From Crenothrix sp043729335 (GTDB lineage Bacteria; Pseudomonadota; Gammaproteobacteria; Methylococcales; Methylomonadaceae): a stretch of DNA of 64,000 nucleotides. The translations under genes were made by a program, and so were the position numbers. Positions 43,889 through 53,697 of the stretch are shown here, piece after piece. The stretch covers positions 124,001 to 188,000 of the forward strand of contig NZ_JAYTLQ010000057.1 in assembly GCF_043729335.1 (NCBI RefSeq). Direction: 5' to 3'. Position 1 is the first letter of the stretch; every line of letters begins with the position of its first letter. The notes beneath the pieces are model-generated. The model was given only the letters and a program-made list of their open reading frames with translations, did no database searches and had not been told where the DNA came from.

Positions 43889-45553
43889 ATGAATAAACGT
43901 ATAACTCCACAGAGTCGGCAGCAATTACTAAATATTGTAAGTTCATTAGGGCTTGTTTTATTCTCAGTAACACAGTTTAAAGCCTTCGCTTCAACATTGC
44001 CGGATGTCATTCGCACAGGAGGCCCATCCAAACCCCATGAGGCGAAAATTGCTGTTGTAGTCTCAAAAAATTTATACGCTGATAAAAAATTCGCTGTAAC
44101 CAACGAAAAAGGTGTGACGGTGTTCACTGGCAAACTTAAAAAAGCCAATATCTCAGAGCCGTGGAATTATGCTGCAACGGCTGATTTTTCTGAGTTAACA
44201 AAGCCTGGGCGTTATACGGTGCAGGTAGAAAAAATCAACTCCCAACCATGGCACATTGATAAAAATGCAGGCAATGATTTGATTGCAATATTTCTGGAGT
44301 TGTTTGTCGCTAACCGAGATGGTTATGAGCCTTCATCGTTACATAAGCCCTCCCATTTACACGATGCAATTGTTAAAGGTGGGCGCTACGATAACAAAAA
44401 GTTTGACCTGACAGGGGGGTGGATGGATGCCGGCGATCAAATACACTTTACGGAAACTACCGCCTACTCGGCTATCCTCTTACAGATCGCCGCCAAGTTT
44501 GATCCTGTCAATGCTAAAGCATTACGTAAGGAAGCTGATGTGGGGATACGCTGGTTACTAAAAGCGCATCCACTTCCGGATTTATTTATTGGCCAAGTAG
44601 GTGATATGCGTGATCATGGCATTGGCTTTCGTGATCCTGCAATAGATGACCAATCTAAGTTGCCGGGAATAGGCCATCGATTTGCTTACACCACAGTCTT
44701 ATCCGGCTTGATGGGTAAAGCTGCTGCCGCATTGGCTCTTGCGGCTGAGCGCAGTACGGGAAAAGAGCGCATACATTTATTAACGCAGGCTCAGCAATGG
44801 TATCAACAAGGTAAAACCAATCAATCTGCTGAACAAATGCCTGATCATTTTTACGATAACCTGACATGGCATGATGATATGAGTTTTGCCGCCGCTATGT
44901 TGTGGCGGGTTACTGGAGATGCCCAATATCATAAGGATGCTTATACCTACCTTGATGATAATGATCATAACCTTTCCGTTCCTGCTGTAGGTGTGTTGAC
45001 GGCTGCGGATTTATGCGGTGCGTTGGGCAACATGGCAACCAAGGACATTAAGGCTCGATCACTGGCCTGCGATTTTTTACAAACAGCTGCTCAAGATGCC
45101 ATTTCAGTGGCAACTGTAGAAAACTCGCCTTGGGGTACGCCAGGGCGTATGGGTTGGGGGCAGGTAGCATTAAATGGAGCGCATGGTGCTGTTATTGCGC
45201 TTGCCAAGCGTGTCAATTTAATAAAAGATGCTACTGTGGCTGTTCAAGCGCGTGATTGGCTATTAGGGCTTAATCCCTGGGGAAGTGGCTTTGTTGTGGG
45301 ATATGGTTTAACCCCCCCCTCAAATCCTCATCATTGGGCGACTGTAATAGGGGGTAACTTGCCTAAAGGCGGCATAGTTTCTGGGCCAGCCCCCATAAGC
45401 GGAATGAAAATATTTAAAACGTCCAAAGAAAGATTTGATTCTGACCGTGCTACTTATTCCAAGAAATCTGAAAATTATATTACTAGCGAAGTCGGCATTG
45501 GTTATAACGCTAATACGATTTTGCTTATTACGGCTTTAAATACTTTAAAATAA
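43889..45553 (+). CDS. Secreted glycoside hydrolase family 9, copy 2
   Basis: The 554-residue paralogue of the enzyme at 32649-34316 has the same layout: signal peptide (ends KAFAS), CelD_N Ig-like domain, GH9 barrel with GGWMDAGDQIHFTETTAY (Asp180/Asp183), DWLLGLNPWGSGFVVGYG, NPHHWATV, and acid Glu534 in TSEVGIGYNAN. By eye most aligned residues are identical and the two differ by a single residue in length. The PHHW variant is shared. The two upstream regions show no obvious similarity, so regulation may differ. Ends in a hairpin at 45568-45602. Confidence 0.9.
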   Translation: MNKRITPQSRQQLLNIVSSLGLVLFSVTQFKAFASTLPDVIRTGGPSKPHEAKIAVVVSKNLYADKKFAVTNEKGVTVFTGKLKKANISEPWNYAATADFSELTKPGRYTVQVEKINSQPWHIDKNAGNDLIAIFLELFVANRDGYEPSSLHKPSHLHDAIVKGGRYDNKKFDLTGGWMDAGDQIHFTETTAYSAILLQIAAKFDPVNAKALRKEADVGIRWLLKAHPLPDLFIGQVGDMRDHGIGFRDPAIDDQSKLPGIGHRFAYTTVLSGLMGKAAAALALAAERSTGKERIHLLTQAQQWYQQGKTNQSAEQMPDHFYDNLTWHDDMSFAAAMLWRVTGDAQYHKDAYTYLDDNDHNLSVPAVGVLTAADLCGALGNMATKDIKARSLACDFLQTAAQDAISVATVENSPWGTPGRMGWGQVALNGAHGAVIALAKRVNLIKDATVAVQARDWLLGLNPWGSGFVVGYGLTPPSNPHHWATVIGGNLPKGGIVSGPAPISGMKIFKTSKERFDSDRATYSKKSENYITSEVGIGYNANTILLITALNTLK

Positions 45554-45567
45554 AAATAAAAGCAATG

Positions 45568-45602
45568 ATTCAGTTTTCTATCTAAAAAATGGAAAACTGA
45601 AT
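45568..45602. terminator. Bidirectional hairpin terminator
   Basis: ATTCAGTTTTC and GAAAACTGAAT pair perfectly (11 bp) around a 13-nt loop. The hairpin lies between the convergent GH9 and GT4 genes, with T-rich sequence on the minus-strand side. Confidence 0.7.
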
Positions 45603-45606
45603 TATT

Positions 45607-46764
45607 TCATTGGGATAGTTTTTTTTTGACAGAAAAAAATGTAGCCTTACTCAGGCGACTTAAGTAAAGTTTGTAGGTTTTTTCCGCTATAATTTGCCAA
45701 TTATAGCGCTCGGTTACCCATATTCGCGTGCTTTCGCGTGCGCTCCTGGTTAAACCTTTAATTGACCATTGTTTAATGCTGTTTGCAAGCACCTCTATAT
45801 TGCCCAAGGGGAAATAATGTGCTGATGCTAAACCTACTTCCAGATTTGCGGGGATGTCACTTGCCAGTACAGGCAGTCCAAAGCTCAGTGCCTCCAACAA
45901 AACAATCGGTAAGCCCTCATGAGAGGAAGGTAATACAAATAAACCCGCATGGGCATAGAGTTCTTGCAAAGCCAAACCTTGCTGAATGCCAGTCATAACT
46001 GCGCCAGCTTCAATCGCTTTTTCAATAACTTCGCGTTGATAAGCATCGGGGTGATCTGCATCACCGACCAGAACCAGTTTCCAATTGGGCACATTAGCCA
46101 GTTTGAATGCAGCTATTAAATCCAGATGCCGTTTTTCGGGCACCATTCGGCTGACCAGCAAGACATAATGCCCCGGAATGAGTTTAAATTTATTAAGGGC
46201 TTCTATTGAGTTGGGAAATAATGGCAGATCAACTCCGTTAGGAATTTGTTCAGCAGTTACGCCGTGTTTTGTAAGCACTAAATCGGCAATAACTTTGGAA
46301 ATTACAATACGCCCATTCGAGTAACGCATTCCCCAGCGTTCGCCAAGTTGTAGGACTAAACGGGCAAATGCCCCCCATTTTTGGCGATCGTAATCGGGGC
46401 CATGGTGGGTCACGATAACCCGTAAACCCAAGAGTCTTGCTAGCGGTGTCATCAATGCAGGGCCAATAGCCTGTATGTGCAGAATGTCAGGGCGCTTGAC
46501 AGCGGCATAGATTACACCCAAAAAACTATGCACAATGGCCTCCAGTCCTTTAGATTTTGGCGTCCAGAGGGAGACAAATTTTACACCCTTCCAAGGGGAG
46601 CACGCCGCAGCAGGTTTATACAGTGATCGGGTCAGTACGGTAACGTCACAGCCCAGTACTACCAGTAAAGGGCATAAATGCTCGGTATGGGTTTCTACGC
46701 CGCCCTGTATGTTAGGGAAACCCCGCAAACCTAGCATCATGACACGTAACGGTCGGTTATTCAT
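45607..46764 (-). CDS. Glycosyltransferase family 4
   Basis: The 385-residue GT-B enzyme starts MMLGLRGFPNIQGGVETH, the acceptor-side glycine loop. It has HHGPDYDRQKW, IPNGVDLPLF, LLVSRMVPEKRHLDLI, and the donor motif EGLPIVLLE with Glu283 and Glu291 (EX7E). It would add one sugar to the lipid-linked intermediate. It is the last of four leftward GT4 genes and overlaps the previous one by 4 nt. Sugar specificity is unknown. Confidence 0.9.
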   Translation of the reverse strand: MNNRPLRVMMLGLRGFPNIQGGVETHTEHLCPLLVVLGCDVTVLTRSLYKPAAACSPWKGVKFVSLWTPKSKGLEAIVHSFLGVIYAAVKRPDILHIQAIGPALMTPLARLLGLRVIVTHHGPDYDRQKWGAFARLVLQLGERWGMRYSNGRIVISKVIADLVLTKHGVTAEQIPNGVDLPLFPNSIEALNKFKLIPGHYVLLVSRMVPEKRHLDLIAAFKLANVPNWKLVLVGDADHPDAYQREVIEKAIEAGAVMTGIQQGLALQELYAHAGLFVLPSSHEGLPIVLLEALSFGLPVLASDIPANLEVGLASAHYFPLGNIEVLANSIKQWSIKGLTRSARESTRIWVTERYNWQIIAEKTYKLYLSRLSKATFFSVKKKLSQ

Positions 46765-47864
46765 TTAAAAACCTCCAGTACGTTTTTAGCCAATTTATCC
46801 CAGTTATAATTTTTTTCGAGTAACGCACGGCCTTTTTTGCCCATTTCTAGCGCACGTTGAGGATTTGATAGTAATTCTAGTAGGTGACTGATCATGGCAG
46901 TAAAATCATTGGGCGCAGCTAGCAAGCCTGTTTCGGCATTTATTACCAAACCCCGATAAAACAAGAAATCCCAGACGACTGCGGGTAGCTCCATCGCCAT
47001 GGCTTCCAGGCATGTGCCAGGTAAGCCTTCGTAATAGGAGGTTGAAGCATAAACATGGCTGCGATTGTAATAATCCATCATTTCGGCAAAAGGCACCTTT
47101 CCCGTCATAATAATATTTTCTTTTAAGTCATCTAATTGTTGTCGAACCCAGGCTTCATCTTCTCCATAGCCGACTATATAAATCACAATATCTTTTTTCT
47201 GCGCGACCAATTGTCGGCAAATAGTAGCCATTGCCTTACTGCCTTTAAGGTTTTCAATTCTGCCGGTAAAGACAACGTCAATATCTTTTACAGTATCTGA
47301 TGACGGAGTGAACTGGTTTAAATCGACACCATTAGGAATAATATCAATAGATTTATTGTATCCGTAGGCATCCATTTGTTGACGGCCAAATTCAGTTAAA
47401 GTGATGGCTTTTGAGGAATTTTTATAGATTCGTGATTCCATCCACATCTTTATTTTTAAAGATAGCCAGTTAATTTCACTGTCATAAAATTTATCTGGGT
47501 AAAAATGTCCGGAGAAACCCAGGTAGGTTGAATGCACGGTTAACACAACTGGAATAGATCTTGGCAAAAATAATGCCGGAATTAAAGGCGGGAAATGTAA
47601 GTTAATCCACTGAATTTTACCTTCTTTATATAATTCAATAAGCAGTTTTCGAGCTTGTAACCCCCACGTAAAAAGATTGATTCGGCTGGAGCTAAACCCT
47701 ATATGAATGATTTCAACGCCTGGATAACTACGGGCGACTTGATGCTCATCCCCGGTTATAAGGTAGATGTTCGGGTGATCTTGGGGTAAGTTGGAAAGAA
47801 ATGAATCCAAATAGCGGGCAATACCACCTACGCCATAGAATTGAGGGTAAACAATCGCAATCAT
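46761..47864 (-). CDS. Glycosyltransferase family 4
   Basis: The 367-residue GT-B protein begins IAIVYPQFYGVGGIARYL. It has VLTVHSTYLGF, IIPNGVDLNQFTP, the beta-sheet FTGRIENLKGSK, and an intact EX7E motif (EGLPGTCLE, Glu279/Glu287) followed by AMAMELPAVVWD. Third in the leftward GT unit; overlaps the last gene by 4 nt and lies 56 nt after the second. The N-terminus differs enough from its neighbours to suggest a different acceptor. Confidence 0.9.
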   Translation of the reverse strand: MIAIVYPQFYGVGGIARYLDSFLSNLPQDHPNIYLITGDEHQVARSYPGVEIIHIGFSSSRINLFTWGLQARKLLIELYKEGKIQWINLHFPPLIPALFLPRSIPVVLTVHSTYLGFSGHFYPDKFYDSEINWLSLKIKMWMESRIYKNSSKAITLTEFGRQQMDAYGYNKSIDIIPNGVDLNQFTPSSDTVKDIDVVFTGRIENLKGSKAMATICRQLVAQKKDIVIYIVGYGEDEAWVRQQLDDLKENIIMTGKVPFAEMMDYYNRSHVYASTSYYEGLPGTCLEAMAMELPAVVWDFLFYRGLVINAETGLLAAPNDFTAMISHLLELLSNPQRALEMGKKGRALLEKNYNWDKLAKNVLEVFK

Positions 47865-47920
47865 GAGGGTACCATCGTATTATTTCGGAAATCGAAAAAT
47901 GAAAATATGTGACATCTGTA

Positions 47921-49117
47921 TTATGCTGATTGGCTATCACTTAGTATAGGCTCTAGCTCGCTAACAAGCCGCTCCCAAGTATAGCCAGCAATAATTTTCT
48001 GGCGGGCTGTATTCTCCATTTTAGTCATCATTTCTGGGGCATTTAACGTGCTGAAAACCGCATTAGCAAGCGCGGAAACATCACCGGGCTCTACTAATAT
48101 GCCATTTTTACCTGTCTCCAAAATCTCTGGTATGCCGCCAACGGCAGAGCTTATAAGACAGGTGCCAGATGCCATGGCTTCAAGCACTACCAGTGGGCAA
48201 GGATCTTGCCATGTTGAAGGTAACACAATTAAATCTACAGCAGAATACAGGTACTTGAGCTTTTCATGGGGTAAGAACCCGGTGAAAATGATGGCTTCAT
48301 TAACAGGCTCTGCTAAGGTGACCAATTCTTGTTCATAAGCTGTTTTGGCCGCTCCCCCAAAGAAAGACGAACCAGTAATAATGAGCTGAACATCTGGCAT
48401 TTGCTGATGAATGCTGCGGAAGGCTTCAATTAATATATGTACGCCTTTGACAGGCGTTAAGCGTCCGACGTAAAGCAGATAGCGTTTGTTTGAATCCAAA
48501 TGCACAACACCGTTTAATTGGCGCAAGGCCTCTTCACCATAAGGTTTAAAGACTTGCGGATCTGTGGAATTAAATAGCACCTGGAAACGCGCTGCATATT
48601 CTGGGAAATGCGTTACGGCTTGTCTACGGATATAGTCGCTGACACACAGTACCGTATCGGCTTTAGCTAATGCCCGACGATAAAAGGGGCGGAACAGGTA
48701 AGTGGACAGATGATCGTTGTGCATGTGCAAAACAATTTTCTGACCAGTGCGCTTTTGAAGAAACAATAAAATATTAGGTTCATTGTGTAAATACACGACA
48801 TCAAAATTGCGCACAATAGCAGCTACGCGCTGCCCATACGAGTAAACGTTTTGAATTTTTGCGATATAGCGAAGTGGGTTTTTCCAGGTGACTTGTTCTT
48901 TAAGGCGGTGAAAAAAGCGTTCTATAGGTGTCCAGGGTATGCCGATATATTCAATGTCATTGTGTCCTGCAATGCCCGCAGGGCGTGAAATGACCGCTAG
49001 CTTACGATTTTTTGCTACCAGTCTTATGCTGGCCTCATCAACCCAATGCTCAACTGCACCTCCTTGCACGGGGGGCACGGGCAGCAGCTCAGGAACAACA
49101 ATTGCAATAGATTCCAT
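47921..49117 (-). CDS. Glycosyltransferase family 4
   Basis: The 398-residue GT-B protein has VQGGAVEHWVDEASIRL at the N-terminus, HMHNDHLSTY, LYVGRLTPVKGVHILIEA, and the donor motif WQDPCPLVVLEAMASG. In this motif the first Glu of EX7E is Asp305 while Glu313 is kept, a conservative variant. Second gene of the leftward unit. An ADP-glucose- or UDP-sugar-type donor is likely but undetermined. Confidence 0.9.
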   Translation of the reverse strand: MESIAIVVPELLPVPPVQGGAVEHWVDEASIRLVAKNRKLAVISRPAGIAGHNDIEYIGIPWTPIERFFHRLKEQVTWKNPLRYIAKIQNVYSYGQRVAAIVRNFDVVYLHNEPNILLFLQKRTGQKIVLHMHNDHLSTYLFRPFYRRALAKADTVLCVSDYIRRQAVTHFPEYAARFQVLFNSTDPQVFKPYGEEALRQLNGVVHLDSNKRYLLYVGRLTPVKGVHILIEAFRSIHQQMPDVQLIITGSSFFGGAAKTAYEQELVTLAEPVNEAIIFTGFLPHEKLKYLYSAVDLIVLPSTWQDPCPLVVLEAMASGTCLISSAVGGIPEILETGKNGILVEPGDVSALANAVFSTLNAPEMMTKMENTARQKIIAGYTWERLVSELEPILSDSQSA

Positions 49118-49183
49118 TATTTTTTCTCCCTGATAATTGTAGATAATTTTAAAGAGCTAATTGGCCTTTAATCATCTTCCGCG

Positions 49184-50296
49184 CTAAGATTTTAATTGAA
49201 TAGTAGATTCATAAGCGAGTAAGGTTTGATCGGCGATAGCACCCCATGAAAGTTCGCCATATTTAAGGTTTAGCGCGCCATTGGCTAACGTCTGCCACAG
49301 AGTGTCATCTTTAATAATGCTTTCAAGTGCATGGGTTAGGTTTTCAGTATCGCAAGGCGGGGTAAGTAAGCCGTTGACGCCTTCTCGGACCAGTTCTGGT
49401 ATTGATCCTACCGCAGAGGCGACTACGGGTCGACCAAAGCCCAGCGCTAATGCTGCGACACCACTTTGAGTGCCGTCTGTGTAGGGTAATACGGTAATAA
49501 GACTGTTAAGAAATAATTCGGGTATGTTTTCGGCAGCAATGTATTTATCAATAATTTCAAAGCAACCGGCATCCATCATGGCTTGTCGTTGAGTTTCTAG
49601 ATCAGAGCCGGTTCCCGCAACAACACCGATAACAGGATAGCCTTTCTGGTGTAAAGCAATGACAGCAGCGACAAAAGAACTAAGTCCTTTATAGGCGTGT
49701 ATACGGCCAAAAAAAAGTAATCGGTAGCCTTGCGGTCGTATAGCGATAGTGCCAGAAAAACCTGCGCCCAAAGGGCCGTGAGCAATTGACCATACGTTAT
49801 CCTTGAAATGAGGGTACATACTGTTTAATTCTTTGGCAATAATATTACCATGCGTAATGGCTACATCTGCACTGCGCCGCAAAATCGGCCTATAAAATGT
49901 AAAGCGAGAGAGTTTACTGTCGCTACCTGAATGAAGTTTTGGGTCGTGTATAGTTAAAACAATCGGCCATTTTAACAAAAAGGGCAGGCTCAAAACCAAT
50001 TCGTCGCGCGGATCTTCTTGGCAATGGATCACATCAGGGCAAAACTGCTTGATCGCTTTAACGAGACGATTAATGTTTTTAATAACTGACGGTGCTGACG
50101 TTGGCCTTGCCAAAACAATGATTTCTAAGCTTGGTTTATTTATTTCCTGCCGCCAGTTTGCGCCTAGTTCATTATCGGCATTGTCTTGGTATAAGATTAA
50201 CAAAACAGTGATTTTTTCAGCTAAGGCTAATGCCAAATTTACCGAATATTCGGCAAAGTGAAATGAAATAATCACTGCACGGCGTCTTTCTAACAT
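49184..50296 (-). CDS. Glycosyltransferase family 4, atypical donor motif
   Basis: The 370-residue GT-B protein has RRAVIISFHFAEYSVNLALAL, VLTIHDPKLHSGSDSK, and RLLFFGRIHAYKGLSSFV. The C-terminal part reads YTDGTQSGVAALALGFGRPVVA where typical members have E-x7-E; here Asp and Ala occupy those positions. Such QSGV variants occur in some GT4 branches, so activity is still likely. First gene of the four-gene leftward unit, facing the 1.16-kb intergenic region. Confidence 0.85.
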   Translation of the reverse strand: MLERRRAVIISFHFAEYSVNLALALAEKITVLLILYQDNADNELGANWRQEINKPSLEIIVLARPTSAPSVIKNINRLVKAIKQFCPDVIHCQEDPRDELVLSLPFLLKWPIVLTIHDPKLHSGSDSKLSRFTFYRPILRRSADVAITHGNIIAKELNSMYPHFKDNVWSIAHGPLGAGFSGTIAIRPQGYRLLFFGRIHAYKGLSSFVAAVIALHQKGYPVIGVVAGTGSDLETQRQAMMDAGCFEIIDKYIAAENIPELFLNSLITVLPYTDGTQSGVAALALGFGRPVVASAVGSIPELVREGVNGLLTPPCDTENLTHALESIIKDDTLWQTLANGALNLKYGELSWGAIADQTLLAYESTIQLKS

Positions 50297-51459
50297 AATG
50301 AATCCCTACTTAAAATTGACAATCCGATGGCGTTTGTATTTACGAGGCTTATCTTATAAAAAATATAAGTCATTTTGTTTACAGGCAGTATTTTTATTGC
50401 TTGCTGATATGAGTCAGAAATTTTGACATTTAAGGTGAAGCAAGTACATAATCTGCCCATTGCGACTGATTTTATTTGTAAGATAAATTTACGTGCAATA
50501 GCGCAAGTTCAGCCCAAGTGAAAAGTGTTTTCAGTTGTTATTCTAGCCTGCAAACTAAGTGGCGACTAGTTTTTTTAGCTGATTTGATTCAGGTTTTAAA
50601 ATACATCCCTCGGCACTGTAAAAATATATTTACTGTTTAGTCTTTGAATTAAATGGGCATTGTTTATTTTGGCTGGGTTTGTTTTATTAAATCATTAAGT
50701 TAAATGAAATTAATTACTTAAAGTTCAGCCCACTAAAGCAAGTGCTGATTAAAAATATTAGGCTTATATTTTTCGAGTTACTCACTATAATTTATAATTT
50801 TTGAAGATAGTGCGGTTTATAAAAATAAATGCATAAAGCGACAATATTATACTTTTTTAAGCGATTAAGTAATTTTTTTGCGAGTAATGTAAAAATATTG
50901 GGTTGTTCTAAAGTGGGTTATTAGCTAAGGCCAGTAATGTGCTCAGCACAGTATGCTTGTGCTGTCGTTTTTTTTGTCTTATCTCAAATAGAGCGATTGA
51001 GCGTAAGCAAATACCAGCTAGTCTAAGTTCAAAAATTTATTTTTACTGTTAGCAAAGCTATTGAAAGTAGGTATTTATACGGATTGCTATGCCAGAGTTT
51101 TTACTTGAGTATAAATTTAGTAAAGGTTTGATAGGCTGGGTTAAGCAGAGCCATCTTTTCTTTTAATCACCTCGGTTAGTAAAAGGTGGAAATGGTTTCT
51201 TACTCTATTTTAGTCGTATTATTTTTACAGTTATAAGTCAACCCAGCAAATAAATCATGCTATTTTATTATGGAATTGATAATTATCAACAGGTTAAAAA
51301 TTTCGGCACAATATTTGCTTTAGATTTAAATAGGATCGATTAAAGAAGGTAAGTGGGAGAGTTTTTTAAATTCAATCTGATAGCAAAAAAGCTTAAAACC
51401 ATTCTTTAGAATATTAATGAGTAATTTAACCAAACCCTACAGGGATGATAATTTAGTAT
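50297..51459. other. 1.16-kb AT-rich divergent control region
   Basis: This long gap lies between the leftward GT4 unit and the rightward eps operon. It has no credible ORF. A good sigma-54 promoter match lies at 51303-51319. Its length and base composition suggest several regulatory sites or a long leader, but I could not identify enhancer dyads. Confidence 0.5.
51303..51319 (+). promoter_or_regulatory. Sigma-54 promoter of the eps operon
   Basis: TCGGCACAATATTTGCT matches the sigma-54 consensus YTGGCACGRNNNTTGCW at nearly all positions. GG is at 51305-51306, GC at 51317-51318, with exactly ten bases between. It lies about 140 bp before the first eps gene. Exopolysaccharide operons of the PEP-CTERM type are typically sigma-54 controlled through the PrsK/PrsR pair; those regulators are not in this window. 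Confidence 0.7.
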
Positions 51460-52851
51460 ATGAAGATTAATGAGCGACCTCTACTATTCGTCATAGGGCA
51501 AATTCTAAATCCTTTAGTTGCCGTTGAAACTTTAATACTAATAGCGCAGTATTACGAATTTCCTTTTGAGGGGCAGCTATTTATCTTGGCTATTTTTGCT
51601 TTTTTAGTGGTTGCCAAGCTACTCGACACTGTCGATTTAACATCCAGTATAAAAACATTTTGGGCGCACACCGTCGGTGCCATATTTTTACGCTGGTTTG
51701 TGGTTATAACCTTGATGTCTTTAATGGGATATTTTTCAAGAATTCTGGGTGAATCTTCCCGCGTACTTTTAGTTACCTGGTTTATTATTACGCCTTTCGC
51801 CATTGTATTGGCTCAATTATCAGCGCGTTATTTATTAGATCGACTAGTCATATCAGAAGAAAATTTGAATAATGCTGTGATTGTCAGCGTCAATGATCTG
51901 AGTTTGCGACTGGCAACACGCTTTGCAGAACATCCCGTGTACGGTATTTATTGTTGGGGTTTTTTTGATGACCGCGATCCTAATCGATTACATGCTGATA
52001 CAGAAATGCCGATAGGTAAGCTGTTAGGAAAATTGTCCGAAGTGGCTGCCTTTGTAAAGACTAATCAAATTAATCATGTTTATATTGCAGCGCCAATGAC
52101 TGATCAGCCACGCATCATGTTTTTGCTGGATGAATTGCGTGATACCACTGTTTCTATCTACTTTGTCCCTGATGTTTTTTTATATGATTTGATACAGGCG
52201 AACATCAGTGCCATACATGAAATTCCTATTGTTGCTGTGTGTGAAACGCCATTTGCCGGCATTAATGGTTTCGTTAAAAGAGTCAGTGATGTAATTTTAT
52301 CGGTGTTAATCTTAATTTTGATTAGTCCGTTGTTGCTGCTTATTTCGCTAGGGGTTAAACTGGACTCGCCAGGGCCTGTGATTTTTAAACAGCACCGCTA
52401 TGGCTTGGATGGTGAGGAAATAGTGGTTTATAAGTTTCGTAGCATGACGGTGAGCGAAAACGGCGACTCAGTTATACAGGCTACCCGAAATGACTCAAGA
52501 ATCACATCCTTTGGTGCTTTTTTAAGAAAAACATCGCTCGATGAGTTGCCGCAATTTATTAATGTCTTACAGGGGCGGATGAGCATTGTAGGGCCTAGGC
52601 CTCATGCTGTCGCGCACAACGAATTGTATAGAAAACAAATCAAGGGATATATGATTCGTCACAAAGTAAAGCCTGGCATTACAGGATGGGCACAAGTTAA
52701 CGGGTATAGAGGCGAAACAGAATTACTTGAAAAAATGGAAGCTCGAATTGATTGTGATCTCGATTACCTAAGAAACTGGTCTTTACCCTTCGATTTTTAT
52801 ATTATTTTTATGACGATTGTTGTGGTTATTAAAGATCGAAATGCCTATTAG
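51460..52851 (+). CDS. epsB: Undecaprenyl-phosphate hexose phosphotransferase (EpsB-like)
   Basis: This enzyme starts the repeat unit by transferring a sugar-1-phosphate to undecaprenyl phosphate. The 463-residue protein has several N-terminal membrane helices (residues 10-130), a CoA-binding-like middle, and the PglC-type core: KRVSDVILSVLILILISPL, VIFKQHRYGLDGEEI, YKFRSMTV, RKTSLDELPQFINVLQG, MSIVGPRPHAV and KPGITGWAQVNGYRG. The sugar is probably glucose by family. First gene of the rightward operon, downstream of the sigma-54 site. Confidence 0.92.
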   Translation: MKINERPLLFVIGQILNPLVAVETLILIAQYYEFPFEGQLFILAIFAFLVVAKLLDTVDLTSSIKTFWAHTVGAIFLRWFVVITLMSLMGYFSRILGESSRVLLVTWFIITPFAIVLAQLSARYLLDRLVISEENLNNAVIVSVNDLSLRLATRFAEHPVYGIYCWGFFDDRDPNRLHADTEMPIGKLLGKLSEVAAFVKTNQINHVYIAAPMTDQPRIMFLLDELRDTTVSIYFVPDVFLYDLIQANISAIHEIPIVAVCETPFAGINGFVKRVSDVILSVLILILISPLLLLISLGVKLDSPGPVIFKQHRYGLDGEEIVVYKFRSMTVSENGDSVIQATRNDSRITSFGAFLRKTSLDELPQFINVLQGRMSIVGPRPHAVAHNELYRKQIKGYMIRHKVKPGITGWAQVNGYRGETELLEKMEARIDCDLDYLRNWSLPFDFYIIFMTIVVVIKDRNAY

Positions 52852-52881
52852 TTTTATTGATAACTTAGCGGGGAGCAAATA

Positions 52882-53682
52882 ATGAATTTTACGCAAAAAT
52901 CATTTGCGATATTTTTAGCAGTGTTTATTTTGATGGCGATGCACGTCAAAATGGCTTTTGCTGATTATGTTATTGGGGCTGATGATGCGCTGCGCATTGC
53001 GGTTTATGGCTACGAAGACTTAAAAACTGAAACCCGCGTTTCAACGGATGGGCGAATTAGCTTTCCGTTGGTTGGCGAAGTTTCTGTTGCAGGAAAAACC
53101 ACTTTCGAAGTTGAGCACGAATTAGCGAGTATGCTAAAAAGCGGGGGGTTTATTCTTGATCCACAAGTAACGGTAGCGGTTACAGAGTTTAAAAGTCAGC
53201 AGGTATCCGTACTGGGTCAGGTTCATAAACCGGGGCGCTACGGATTGGAGGCGGCTAATACTTTAGTGGATGTTATTGCCATGGCCGGAGGGATAACGGA
53301 TTTAGGGGATGAGAAAGCTGTGGTTGCGCACCGCAATGCGGGTTCAATTACCAAGCAAGAAATCAATTTACGCGAAATATTGGAATCCACCAAAAAAACT
53401 GACTTATTGCCTGTGCAGCAAGGCGATATTATTTACATTCCTAAAGCGCCCATGTTTTATATCTACGGCGAGGTGCAACGTTCTGGTAGCTATCGTATAG
53501 AGCCCAAGTTAACCGTAGCGCAAGCGATATCATTAGGTGGCGGATTAACGACCCGTGGTACAGAGCGTGACATTATTATCAAGCGCAGCACTGAAAAAGT
53601 CGGTATACAAAACATAGAGGTTAAATTGACTGACTTAGTGCAAAAAGACGATGTTATTGTTATTGACGAACGTTGGTTTTAA
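52882..53682 (+). CDS. epsE: Polysaccharide export protein EpsE (Wza-like)
   Basis: The 266-residue exported protein has a hydrophobic signal (residues 8-27, ending AFA), the Poly_export domain (DYVIGADDALRIAVYGYEDL, then VSTDGRISFPLVGEV) and two SLBB-like repeats (QVSVLGQVHKPGRYGLE, FYIYGEVQRSGSYRIEP). It forms part of the outer-membrane export channel. There is no lipobox at the cleavage site, unlike E. coli Wza. GGGGAG precedes the start. Second eps gene, followed 15 nt later by epsF. Confidence 0.9.
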   Translation: MNFTQKSFAIFLAVFILMAMHVKMAFADYVIGADDALRIAVYGYEDLKTETRVSTDGRISFPLVGEVSVAGKTTFEVEHELASMLKSGGFILDPQVTVAVTEFKSQQVSVLGQVHKPGRYGLEAANTLVDVIAMAGGITDLGDEKAVVAHRNAGSITKQEINLREILESTKKTDLLPVQQGDIIYIPKAPMFYIYGEVQRSGSYRIEPKLTVAQAISLGGGLTTRGTERDIIIKRSTEKVGIQNIEVKLTDLVQKDDVIVIDERWF

Positions 53683-53697
53683 TGAAAGGACGGTAGT

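Noticed and set aside
50297..50700. Possible sigma-54 site for the leftward GT4 unit
   Set aside because: No GG-N10-GC with acceptable core bases was found on the minus strand.
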